Below, piece by piece: positions 1-12,200 of a DNA stretch of 64,000 bases. The notes beneath the pieces are model-generated. The model ran no database searches. It saw only the letters and a program-made list of their open reading frames with translations, and was not told the DNA's origin. Position 1 is the stretch's first letter, and each line of letters starts with the position of its first letter. The position numbers and the translations under genes are program-made. Origin of the DNA: Gymnorhina tibicen. Lineage: Eukaryota; Chordata; Aves; Passeriformes; Artamidae. The stretch covers positions 41,276 to 105,275 of the forward strand of contig VXAZ01001038.1 of the NCBI GenBank assembly GCA_013399875.1, read 5' to 3'.

Positions 1-3000
1 AATGGCATTCTGAAGAAATGGTCACCAGTTGTGTGACAGTCAGTCCCTAGATCAACACCTTCCCTCATCTTTATCCCATTTTTCAGCCCTGCCACCCTGT
101 TGTCCTCCCTCTCTTGCTTCAGAACAAGAAGGACCTTGTCCAGCCTGGCCAGGTAAAGGGAAGCAGCAGAACAAACTCCTTGTTTAGTAGCAAAACTCCA
201 GAAATGATTGGAGGAGATAAACTCTTTGTGCTTTCGCACAGCCCACACAAGCATTAGCTTAAAATATCACTGTAATGTATTTTTCAGTGTCACTTGCTGT
301 TTATTCTGCTTAATGATCCTTTTTATTCTTTCTTGTGTGTGCACAGAATCTCAATTCTGCTTTGGTAACTCATCGTGATGAGAATATGCAGTTGGGTGGC
401 TACAGTAATTAGGCTAATAAATAATGTCCTGTGTCGAAGCTGTGTAGCTGCCTTCCTTATGATTTAAATGTATTAGCATATTAGTAATAACAGAGGCAGT
501 TAAATTCACTTTAATTCAGATGCTTGAATTCAAGCTGTTGTCCAATAAAGTTCCTCCGACACACGAATTGTACAACTACAAGATCTCACTTTCATGAATT
601 AGTATGCAATCAAATGTGGCTAAGCCGTAATTAACAGCTGATCAATTAAAATACACAGGAATACCACTGCAGAATCCGTGGGGGTCGTTCAGCAGCTCAA
701 ACCATCACACCCTCGGCCTGGCACCCTTGACATGACTTATCACCATCTACACGTACCACAGGAGCAAACAAACACCATGGTTAATCACCCAATTCCGTTC
801 AGAAATGTTGACAAAATGCAAGTTTAAGAGACAGGTGGTAAGGAAGCACCCTGTCACAGTCAGCACCCTTGGGAGCATTGCCATCACGAAATCACTTCTT
901 TCTGGAGTCACCTTCAGGTGGTTTCATCGCGGGCCTCACGGAGCCATTGGCGAGGCACCATCTGGTGTGGCTCCAGGTTAATGCTGCTGGGGACACTGCT
1001 GGAGTTCTGTTACCACTCCAGAGCCAGCGCTCTGAATAATTCAGGAGTATGGAACCGAAAAAGAAAGTATTGAACGGGGGATAACCTACGGCTTCTATTT
1101 GTTCCATCTAACAGTGGCACGAGGGAACACCCTCATTTGTTGCTGTTTGATGTGTCCATAGAGAGGGAAAAAACCATAAAATGTGCTTTTTTCTGATCTC
1201 CTATCCAAATACTTAAAATAAGGCACAGCTTCCCTAAAAGCTGAAGGTGGGATACTGGTCGAAAGCATTCAGGATGAAGAATGAGTGCTGCTGATCACTT
1301 CTGCAAAACAGGTTCCCAACTCCCACGGGATTTCGGCTGCTCCCATAGAGAGAGGTCAGTTTTCCTGGACTCAGAAGCTGCTGGGGACAAAATAAATCTC
1401 CCTGGCCTGGGGTGCAGCAGCCTGCAGTGCACCACCTGCAAGGACACAGCACGATTTTCATCTCCCAGTGCTTCACGGCATCCCACAGAGGGATGTGTTG
1501 CTGTGTAAAAATATGTTCTCTCGCACATTGCCAGTCTGTCACAGAAATCCCTTCCTGACTAGAACAAGCAAGGAGACAGGAGCAAGGCAAGAAGAAAACA
1601 TGCAAATTTCAGTATTTTACCAACTTTTCTGCTCGTTTTTATTTCAATTATCTCGACTATTATTCTTGCCTAGCAAAAATGCATTTGTTGATTGATACTA
1701 ACTGCTCCTGCTAATAATCTCTCAGCGAGAGGAGGATGAGCCTGTGTGTGGTGATGGCTGAGCTGGTTTCAGCAACAGGTCTGGAAGAGACAACTGGAAA
1801 TATCCAGCTACATCTCTGTCCTAGCTGGAAAATAATCCCTTGGATACTGATGAGTCACAGGGTCACAAATAAGCTTGTGGGGGTGAGGGGGAGAGCTATA
1901 GCGACAAAATGTAACAGAGTGCACACACCCTAACACTCCCCAGTGGCTGCACACCACAACATCTTCAAAGCTGAGAAAAAGGGTTGTGTGTCACCCCTCA
2001 CCCCTGGGGTTTATTTAAAATGAATATTTTCGAATCCAGAGGAGGATCTCCAGGAGGTAATTCAGATCTGGTACAGAAACAGAGGACACCTGGTGGTGTT
2101 TAGTTGTTACCATATAAAAACAGCAATCCAATTCAGATGTGTGTGCAGCTGCACCAGCAACAATTAACAGAACCCGTGCTTTAAATAAATAAAAGATGGA
2201 GTGATGGAGAATTTAAAATCGTGTAATCACAGAAACACACAGAAATTTCAAATGAACAACATGAGTTTCAGGTTCCAGATGCTGCCACTACTTTATGAAA
2301 ATGAATTTTTTTACTTACAACAGTTACAGGCAAGAAGTAGCAACTCTACAATCATAGGAGTCTGCCACCTCCACCAAACAGACACATGCTATGGAAAAGT
2401 AGGACAGATTCCCCACTACCGAAAAACCCAAGGGCACAAAGTTGTCAGTTTTGTTGGAGAAAGATCCACAGAGGCAAGAGCAGAGGAAGAACCAATTGAG
2501 CAGACTCTGGGGCAGCAAAACCACCATGAGTGAGGTACTCAGCACCTCCCAAACCACAGCATTCCCAGTGCTGCAGAGAGGAGCCACTGGTCCACACAGG
2601 AGAGCTGAGCCCAGCTCCAGACTGGCACCAACCCATGGACTGACAGACTGTGAGCATTCAGGTTCCCACACTAAGTTAGGGAAACTGTTCTTTTAATGGA
2701 AGATGCTGTTACTAAGATGACTCTGTGAAGACCCAAACAGGAACTTTCTATCGTGCAATAGATAGAGTGAGCTGCATCTGTCTCTTGGAATTCAGACATC
2801 GAACAGGGTCAGCCTCTGTGAGACTCCTTCACTCTAAGGAGCTGGAGAGCACAGGGGTGGCAAGGCAGAAACAAAAAGTGCACATGCAGTTATGTGGGGG
2901 CTATTCAAAGCGTGCGTTTTATTGCCAAAAGATGAAATAAGGGCTCAAGGTCACACTCCTGTCACGCTCTCTCATATACTGTAGTATGAACTAGAACTTA

Positions 3001-5479
3001 CTTGGCTGGAAAGGAATAAATAAAAGCAGAAGACTGTGCAACATGCAGAATGTTGTTCCCTTCCTCACACAACTTTAATGCAGGGACTCAATCACAGCCA
3101 AGATTTTAAGTGCGAAAATTCTGTTAAACAAACCCCAAACAAGTACTTTTCTCTTTTGAACCAGCACTGTCAACAGAAGAAGAAATCTTCCTGTCTCTCC
3201 TGCTTGTACCAGCACAAACATGTGTGGTGAAGCACACCGGTGACCTGGTTAAAACTAGACTGGTTTAAAAAGCCCCAGCAGCCCCAAACAGTTGGTTTTA
3301 ACCCACATCAATTCCCCAATCTGTTCTGATCTGCAGCCACGCAAACACCTACACTGATACAAGCGGGTAGAAGAAAACTGCTCCCTTCATCAGCAGTGCT
3401 GGCTGAGAGTGAAAATCAGACTGAAGACCTTCTGGTGTTTGCAGGCTTTCTTACCAAAGTTAGCAAAGCAAAACTTCCACTGAAAAACAGATTAGAGGCC
3501 AAGTTCAGAACCAGTATGAGACGTAAGATAGCTTTACATAAACTCTCAGATGAGCTCTGAGTTTTGTCCCAGATGACAATTAGTCTCGACACTGACTGTG
3601 CTACTGGAAATAAAATCAATTTAAAAGTCAGTAGTAGATGCAAGAGGCAAACTTTAGATTTAGCTTAAAACACACCAAAGTCAGCTAAGGAAGAATAGCA
3701 AAGAATAAAGTTGTAGGAAAGCTGAGAAACAAGGCCTTTCAGTTTTTTGAACAAAATCCACCTTGGAAGCCTCAAGGAGACAATTTGAGCTGGCAAGGCA
3801 GAGCTCGAGATGGACTATTCTGCAACACTGGAGCAACCTCTTCCCCAGATTTTCTCTAATACACAAATATCCAAGGCAAAATGCCCCAGATATCATACCC
3901 TCTCAAAAGTTTGCTTTGTTACCCTAATTTTTGATGTCAGCCAACAGTATAACTTCCTTCTGAAAGGTTACCAGCTTGTTAATTTTCAAAGAAGCTTCCC
4001 CTTTTTACTTATTTATTAGAATAAGTGTGTTCTGGTTCCATACCATCCATAACAATATGTACAAAGGCCTTCAGCTTCTATTTTGACTTAGACTTCTTTA
4101 TAGCAGCAAAGAAGGTGAATAGAGTTTAGAAAACAAACTTGACCAGTAAGTCAGTATAAGTATTTGAAAGTTTCTGCATTAAGTTGTGCAAAAAGAACCA
4201 GCCAAGAAATACCAGTTACTTATAAAACCAAAATGTTTCTTTGTGTACTTCCATAAATTGTGCTGTGGAACTAGATTGTTCTCTCTAAAGTAATGCAAAA
4301 CCTTTGGCTAATCTAAGCAGCAGGAAAAAACTTAAAATGTGAGCTCAACAAATCCACTGTTCTTTATACTGTGTGCCATAAAGTATTGAAATAATAATTA
4401 TTAATTATAGTATATATATAACAATGGAGCATTTAACATCAACGTGTTATTAATACCTTTAGTAACTAAAATACTTTTACTAAGGAAAGAACAAGGTCCA
4501 TGATCTGACTTATGAGTAGTTAAATCAGCTCAGAGACATTACTGGGCACTGAATCACAATCCTAGGGGAGAACAAAAGTCTCCAAACCCCAGCCATAATT
4601 GGACCTTTGGGACCTTATTATTCAGAGTAGTAAAAATTCATTAGTTATAATGTGATTATTTCTAATATAAACACATTCCTCTTAGCATGCTGTTTTCTCC
4701 TCTGAAAGTGGATATTTGGAATGGAGACTTCAGAAGGGTCTGTCGGGCTGCATCATTTGATGTAGAAAAGCTCAGGAAAGTTGAGGTCTGGTGCAGTTTC
4801 ATGATGGAACCTGCCTCACATCGTTAAGGTTTCACTTTTTTTGCCAATACAAGGACCGTTCTCCTGCTTCAGGTGCTCCCTCCCAAAATTCCTGATGCCC
4901 AGGGTCACACACAGGCTGTTTTATCATGTGTTTATCTGCCATCAGAGTAACAATTGCATGGACGGTGACTTAGCTGTGTGTATCAAACCGCCTTGGGTGT
5001 AACAGGGTTACAGAACATTTCATGTTTTTTTAAGCAGATTTTATGAGCCTAGTGATGTCTAAAGATCTAATTGTGTTTGGAATTTAGTCTGAGCACAAAT
5101 TTATCTCTGACTGCTGGCCTTTCCTCAGAGCTCAGGTAGGGAATTTTGACAGCCACAAACCACAGGAAGAAAAAACGTGATTTTTGGGTACCGGATTGAG
5201 GCAAGTGTAAAATCACGAGGGAACAAGGCACGCTTCCATTTCATGAGGCACATTTATGCATTTAGCACTCGCACGGAGCTCAGACAGGTTTATTACGCAG
5301 GACTTGAACAGTCAAACCAAGCCAGGCTCAGCACGAGGAGAGCGTGAGACAGCCCTGAGCACAACCACGATGATTAAACGCTGTGGGTTTGTGTTTGTGT
5401 TCCCCGGGGGATGTGTGAAGAACTGTAACGCCGGCAACAAGTCCTGAGGAAAGCCTCGCAGCAGGATAAAACATGAATT
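1..5479. other. Non-coding sequence upstream of TAMM41
   Basis: No exon, RNA gene or recognisable transposon was found here. Open frames are short, lack conserved protein character and show no convincing splice pairs. The sequence is AT-rich and unique-looking. The stretch 360-660 is especially rich in TAAT-type words and could be a conserved regulatory element (see findings). In human the next gene on this side is SYN2, but no SYN2 exon is recognisable in these 5.5 kb. Confidence 0.6.
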
Positions 5480-5525
5480 AAAAAAAAAAAAAAAAAATTA
5501 AAAAAATAAGAAAAAGAGGAGGAAA
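5480..5525. repeat. A-rich simple repeat
   Basis: A run of 18 A residues (5480-5497) is followed by further A-rich sequence with single T and G interruptions. It could be an old retroposon tail, but the sequence to its left is not a recognisable retroelement, so I call it only a simple repeat. Confidence 0.85.
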
Positions 5526-5689
5526 AACAATCCAAGAAGGGGCGCAGAATTGCGATGACCTATAAAAATTAAGCCGGAACAGCGGTGGGGGTGGAAGAGT
5601 AAATGTTAGACCCACAATCTGGACATCACCTCGCTGTGCTGGGGCTGCTTGGTTCGGTGGGACAGCACGGCTCGGGGGCACCCTGCGGG

Positions 5690-5845
5690 GACTCGGAGGG
5701 GACAGCGAGGGGACCCCGAGGGGACCTTGGGGGGAGCACTGGGGGGACCCTCAGGGAGGCCTGAAGGGAGGGCTGAGGGGAGCCTGAGGGGATCCTGAGC
5801 AGAGCACTGAGGGCATCCTGAGCGGAGCACTGAGGGGACGCTGAG
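5690..5845. repeat. Degenerate GC-rich minisatellite, cut by the gap
   Basis: Imperfect repeats of words such as GAGGGGA, CCTGAG and GAGCACTGAGG run up to the gap. The clearest period is 23 bp (GAGCACTGA at 5802 and again at 5825). The array is interrupted by the Ns, so its true length is unknown. The reverse-strand open frame across it is a by-product of the repeat. Confidence 0.7.
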
Positions 5846-6023
5846 NNNNNNNNNNNNNNNNNNNNNNNNNNNNNNNNNNNNNNNNNNNNNNNNNNNNNNN
5901 NNNNNNNNNNNNNNNNNNNNNNNNNNNNNNNNNNNNNNNNNNNNNNNNNNNNNNNNNNNNNNNNNNNNNNNNNNNNNNNNNNNNNNNNNNNNNNNNNNNN
6001 NNNNNNNNNNNNNNNNNNNNNNN
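5846..6023. other. Assembly gap (178 Ns)
   Basis: All bases are N. The gap sits between a GC-rich minisatellite and the TAMM41 start codon, a position typical of sequencing drop-out at avian CpG-island promoters. The true size may differ from 178. It probably hides the TAMM41 transcription start and most of its 5'UTR. Confidence 0.99.
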
Positions 6024-6135
6024 TGCAGGGGGCGCAGCGCGGAGCCGCCGCTCCCTCGCCGCGGCCTCTCCTCCCGGCGCCGGTGGGCGGGAGCGGCCGG
6101 GCCGGGCTGGGCCGCGCGGGCCCGGGGCCGGGGCC

Positions 6136-6273
6136 ATGGCGCTGCCCGTGCTGTCCAGCTCGGCCGTGAAGTTCCGGCGGGTCCTGGCGCACTTCCCGCA
6201 GGAGCTCAGCCTGGCCTTCGCCTACGGCTCCGGGGTGTTCCGGCAGGCGGGGGCCTCGGCCGAGCACGGCGAG
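6136..6273 (+). CDS. TAMM41: TAMM41 coding exon 1
   Basis: Encodes residues 1-46, from MALPVLSSS to the end of the Y-GSG-VFRQ segment. It holds the likely mitochondrial presequence and the first nucleotidyltransferase motif. The donor is GAG|GTGAGC and the intron is phase 0. The tail ASAEHGE is the least conserved part. Confidence 0.95.
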
Positions 6274-9200
6274 GTGAGCGCTCGGGGCCCGCGGCGTTCC
6301 GGGTGCCGGAGCCGCCTGCGGCCCTGCGGCGCGTGAACGGCAAGGGGCGAAGATCCCAAATCCCCGAGGGAAGAGCGGCGGGCGGGTGTCCGGTCCGTGC
6401 CAGGGGCTGCCCGGCGTGGCCCAGGCAGCGGGGTTGTCGTTGTGGGGGGCTCGGGGTCCCCTTTCAGCCCGGCGTGTACCGGTGTGTGTCAGGCTATTTA
6501 CCACTGCCTTTAGAGAGCGTTATTACAGCTTGTCCAACTGCTGTGCACCGTATGAGGGGAATTCAAAATACATTGCCGCACTGAAATGGCAGTCTGGGGG
6601 GCTTCCCCATCGTCTGAGAGCCAACAGCTTAGAAATAACGTTTATTTTTATTTTTTTGGGTTGTTTTGTTGACAAAAACAAAGGAGTACACTAGAAAGGA
6701 AGATGCTAGAAATGCAATTCCTTGCTGCCAGCTCTCGGGTGGTGCCTTTATTTGCCCACATCCCTCCAGTCATGGCCAAAAAGTGCTGTTCATTAGCACT
6801 GTGAGCTGTTCCAGTGAGCTGTGGGTTAGGGTGGTGGAGTTCTTACACCTGCTCCCCTCTCTTGGAGGGTCGAAGTTTGGTCATGACCAGGACAGGAAAA
6901 TTTTGGACTGTCTGATAGACAATAAACATGCGACTTCATTAGAACCTTTAAGCAGGGTCTGACACTAATATTTACATTTTGGGTTTTATTTTTATTTTTT
7001 ACTCATGAAAAATTATTAGCTGGAAGGTTGATACTGTGTATATCTTAAATTAGTACAATAACACTGGCTCTTCTTGACATTTAAACCCCAGCACTGCTCT
7101 TGTTATCCTCAGACAAATGTGCTGGACTTCGTGTTTGCTGTTGATGATGCTGCGACCTGGCATATGATGAACTTGACAAAGAACAGGAGTCATTATTCCT
7201 TCCTAAAATTTTTCGGGCCCAAAAAGATAACTGCCATACAGCGATATGGAGCAGGAATTTACTACAACACCTTAGTGCCATGCAATGACAGGGTAAGTAC
7301 AAGTAGTCTGAGTGAATTAAGTCAAATGTTTATGTCTGTGAAGTGTTAAAATGATTAGCTTAAAGCAGATTTCAGGAAGCAAATATTCCAGATTGTAATT
7401 GTAGATTAACTCATGGTATCTTCAATATTTATGTCTCAAACTGCTTCATTAACAGCATTTCAATTAAAAAGCAAACAGAGCAGCTGGTCTTGCACCTTAA
7501 AAATGTGAGCAGTGTTTGGAACTTACAGCTAAAGCACTTCAGGAACTGGATTTATATTCCTTATTACTTTTGGTCTGCCAGTTTTGGTGGTGGTAAGATT
7601 CTGGTGGTGCTTAATTTCAGCAGTTGCCCTTGTGGTAAGAGCAAAATGGACTTCTACCATTTGCTTGATATAAAATGCAGGTTCCAACACAGCATGTTGG
7701 AATTGACATTTGTGTTGTTTACTGTCTAAGATCCTGGCCTGTGAGGCTTGGGTGTAATTAATAATTTTGGTGAGTGGTTCTTGTCCAGCAAGCCCTGTTC
7801 CCGTGCCTCTGTGTTTGGTAAGGAGGAGTGAGGGAAACGCTCTGTCAGTCTCGGTGTTCTTGTCCCTGTACGAGATTTTGGGGTTTAAACTTTTATCTGC
7901 TTGATGTAAAAAGGGATTTGGGATTTGATTCGAAGGACCGGTGGTGTTTGCCGTGACATTGTGTTCTTGGTTCTTTATGCCCTGGTCTTATTTTCTAATG
8001 ACTCAGTCCTATCGCTGTCTATGGTCCTTTGTTGTCCAGAAATTCTGGAGCTGGCTGCCTTGCTGTGGTGATAATCTTTGGAAATTCAGGTAGTGTAAAC
8101 TGATAACAAACTGTGGAAAGTCCTGTGATTTTTCCAGTTACATAAAATAAGCCACAAAATCACAAATTTTTTTCCTAACATCAAAGAGCAAAAGAAAACA
8201 TGTCTTGATACACACCCCACCTCCCAGTAACAGGATATATAAATGTCTGGGGGGTTTAATTTAGGTCTCTGACAAACTATTTCTTGAGTGTTTTCAATAT
8301 CATAAAGCATAATGTGGATTAATCCAACATGTAAGGTTTGCATATAAATGGGAAGTTTTTCTTTTACCTCATATGTTAATTAAAACATAAAAATGTTTTC
8401 CTATTATGCATCCAGGTGGTTTTTTGGAGGTATGTGTTCCTTAGAATTAAGGACAGTTATGGCAAGTAATAAGTTCCGTGTAGGGAAAATGGTGCAGGTA
8501 TAGGTTTTTTCAAAAGCCTTTATTTTGCTTTGTTTCTTTCCAGATGATAAAATATGGAGTAATTAGCACTGATGCCCTGATTGAGGATTTGTTTCACTGG
8601 AAAACTCTCTACGTCGCTGGGCGCCTCCAAAAGCCGGTAACTGCTCAGTTCTCTCTCTGGAAGTGCAGGAGATTACAGGGCTGGAAAATGATCAGCTGGA
8701 GTTTGAACTTTATCTGTTAGGGATCTGTGCAGCAGTACTGCACAAATAATCTGCCCTGATTTAGGGGTGTAGCCCTAGAGGGATAATCTCTCAGAAAGGA
8801 GGTGAAATGTAGTTCTTAATGATGCTCTCTGTTATGTGGAGAAAGAACCCCTAAAGGTGAGTATATTAATAACAGTTTTCTGCCTGTGGTAAATGTTGAA
8901 TAACTGGACTCTATTAATGCCAAGTCCCTTTAATGTTAAATGTGTTATTTGCCTTTTATAACAGATTGCAGGGGTGGCCAAAATTTAACGCAGATAAAGA
9001 ATGGAAATCTTTAAAGATGAAAACTGCTTTGCTGTGCAGTTACTGTCTGGTTCAGAACTGAATGAACCGTGGGTTCTGCACGTTGGTTTTTCTCCTCCAT
9101 ATTTGGGTCATAAAAAATAGTCTTTGCTTTCCTCCTTGTGCCTGCCTCGATGTGCTTTCAGCAGATGGCAGCAGTGCTAAGGGAAAATTTTTTAGGAGGG

Positions 9201-12200
9201 TAGGGGGAGAATTAGAGGAGAAATCTCTTAAGGTCTTGGAACAGAAGTTAATTATGCTTTTAACTAAAAAATCTGGAGTGAAAGTTTGAATAGATTGTCT
9301 CAGACTGCTGGCTTTATCTCCAGAGACATATTACAGCATGATCCAGCTTGGAGCAGCTGTTATCTTTGCAAAGAATGAAACTTAATACATTGAGAAAGAT
9401 AACTGAAGGAAGAATTCTGGATGTCACATCAACAGGGAATAGTGAATAGCTGTTTTCAGTGTGACTGCATTTGCTGCTGCTTTGATTTGTAACATGGTAC
9501 AGTGAATATAAGTTCTCTGTACTGTGAAAAAGCCTTCCTTAGCTTTGGTGCTCTTTCAGATTTACCCCAGGAATCAACATTCATGTTGTACCAGGGTGAT
9601 AACTATTGCACTCTGACTTCCTGGGGAATTTGTAGCTCTGTGAACTGTTGAAAAATTGTTCATAAATGTTACCAGTGTTTCAGGCGTTCAGATTTTGAAG
9701 CCTGGCGTATTATTTTCATTTGAAAAAAACCTGCCTTATATTAGTGGGGATTTTTAGAAAGGGAGGAGGTTATTCCTTTTGCTTCTCCAAGGCAAGGCTG
9801 GGGTCTTCCATGAGGAGGCATAGCATCTCTGCTGAGTTTCATGTTTTAAAAGGCTCTAACTGTGGTGTCCTTAACATGTTCGTAACTTGCTGATGTTTCC
9901 ATGCCAATCCTAAGGTATTGCAGTCACCTGCGTGACTGCTGGGGGTGCCACAGATTTTTCTGTTCTGACTTTCCTCAGATTTCCCTGTAGCAGCAAGTTA
10001 GGAACATACATCTTAAGTGAATTGGTTGATGAGATTTGAGAAAAATCAAGGGGGATACCTTTGTTCACAATGGCCAGTGGGTTTGAATTTTAAGGTGTTG
10101 TAGAATAGACAAATATTAAAACGCTGCCTTTTATAAGCAAGGCAGTATTGCTTAACCAGAACACTTGAAAAAGACAAACACCAAGCAGGGATTCCCAGGG
10201 GAGTTGTTTCTGCAAGTGCATAGTTATCCATCTCCTAAACCAGGCTGCCTTCATCTGCCTGGTGTTCCATAACAGTGTGTTTCTATCTTCAGTTCTTACC
10301 AAAGATCTGCCTTTTATTCCAGTGTATTTCCATATCCTAGGTGATTGGATTCTGTAGTTGGTCTTGAACAGTTTCAGTGTTTCCTAAAAATAAACACTTT
10401 TTGTGGCAGGTAGAGGCACTCAAGTGATCTGTTCTTCATGGATAAGTGCAGATCCCCTCGAGTTCACATTCTTCTCATGCAAAGTGCAGAAATAAAGCCC
10501 TGCTTCTTCTAGGACAGCTCCTGTCTGAGAAACTACTTGAAGCATTTGATAGGGGAGTCCTCTATTAAAAAAGAATAAAAAGAATGAAGATGAATGAGAA
10601 AATTTACCTCTGTCTGGTGTTCTGTTGTCTTTCAGTGTGACAATAGTCTTTTTTGTTATTGCACAATCCCATATGAAGTATTTCTGTGGATGCATTCATA
10701 TTTCCTGTTCTGATTAATCTTAAATTTATGAATATGAGAAGGTGACTAGCTCTTCAGAGGTTAGCTGATGTCTGTTGCATACAGCAGTTCCAAACCTGTG
10801 TGTGAAAACAGCCTTTTCTAGCAGACTGTTAATTCTTGAAAACATGTTCCTCTCTCTCACATGGTGTAAACAGAAGGGGATACTCTAGTACTTACTGTAC
10901 CGTGCTAATAAGATCTAATCCTAAATTAATTTCTTACTCAATCCAGCATGAAAAATAAATAACATTTCTAGCTCTATCTTCAGTAGTGCTTTCCTGAAGT
11001 CTTGCTTCCAATGGCTCTGCTTTTCCAGGTGAAAATCCTGGCCCAGAATGAGAACAGCAAGCTGCAAGCTGCTCTTGTCAGCAACCTGAAGAGTGCAGTC
11101 ACAGCAGCCTTCCTCATGTTGCCAGAGAGCTTCTCTGAAGAGGACCTTTACATGCAGATTGCAGGACTCTCCTACTCTGGTGAGTCTGTGGGGTCTGAAG
11201 TGGCTGAGGAGAAGAGCTGTAGTTGGAGCTGTTGTACCACAGTTGGAGTCTCCTGTGTGATAAATCATCTGCCTTCTTGCTTTGGGCCTGTACTGCTGCA
11301 TGCACCAAAAATTCTGTCTGAATGGTGGGTTACATAACAGCTCCAAAACACTAATGGGGCTTATTCACAGGAAATAGGTGTACATGCTGCTTATACCTGC
11401 TTGTTTTATGAACAGCTAAGTGTGAGTGATTGGGTATGATGAAATAATGTGGGTTCTCTTCTGTTTGCATGGATTGTATTTTGGTGTAATGTTTCAAAAC
11501 CTTGGGAAAAAAATTTTTCTTTCCACTCAGTGCCATGTTGAGTCATCTGATAGTCTGACTCATACCTTGTCATCTCTTTTTGAGTGTGCTGTGTTTCTGG
11601 TTCTTATTTAGTTAACTTAAAGATCCAGATTATGATTCTTTGATTTACATTTAATGCTCCTGGTTGGTACTTGCTGAGTTTCTTTATTTTAGTCATCAGT
11701 TAGGAAATTGGTAGGAAAAATATTGAAGAAACTACTGCAAATGGCTCTTCAATTTAAGATGTAATTGTTACAATTTAACTCAGCATTGCTTTTTAAATGC
11801 TGACATCCTTACTGAAATTACTATGAACGAGTTTGGTTGGAGTTGTGCTTTACACAGCACTTCCTTTGCTCATGCAGAAATGCAAGTTTGGCTTTTAAAG
11901 AAAGCACAGGGTGGGTCTAAGCTGCAGCTTGGCCATGCTGAGGAGTGTTGCTGTTTTATGTAACACTTCTGAGCACAGTTCTGATTGCAACTGGCTTTTC
12001 CAGAGCAGTTCTTCTCTGAATTGTTGCCTGTTTTAAAGCACCAGGAAGAGGGTGCTGACGGTGGCATTGCCAGCCAGGGATATTTGCTGCTTATCTGCCC
12101 ACCTGAAACCTGCCCAGCACTGGGACTGGATTCTTGGTGGGCATCAGTGACCAAGATACTTTCTTACATGCTCTTTGAAACAGTGCAGTTAAACAAAAAC

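Larger units (their letters stand above)
5600..6330 (+). promoter_or_regulatory. TAMM41: CpG-island promoter of TAMM41
   Basis: GC content and CpG density rise sharply here and stay high through coding exon 1 into the start of intron 1, as is usual for a housekeeping CpG-island promoter. A GC box (GTGGGCGGG, SP1/KLF type) lies at 6083-6091, about 45 bp before the start codon. No TATA box is visible. The transcription start probably lies in or just after the run of Ns, so the core promoter cannot be read completely. Confidence 0.8.

Noticed and set aside
5626..6504. 292-residue reverse-strand frame across the TAMM41 start
   Set aside because: It includes the run of Ns and the GC-rich minisatellite and is antisense to a well-supported exon.
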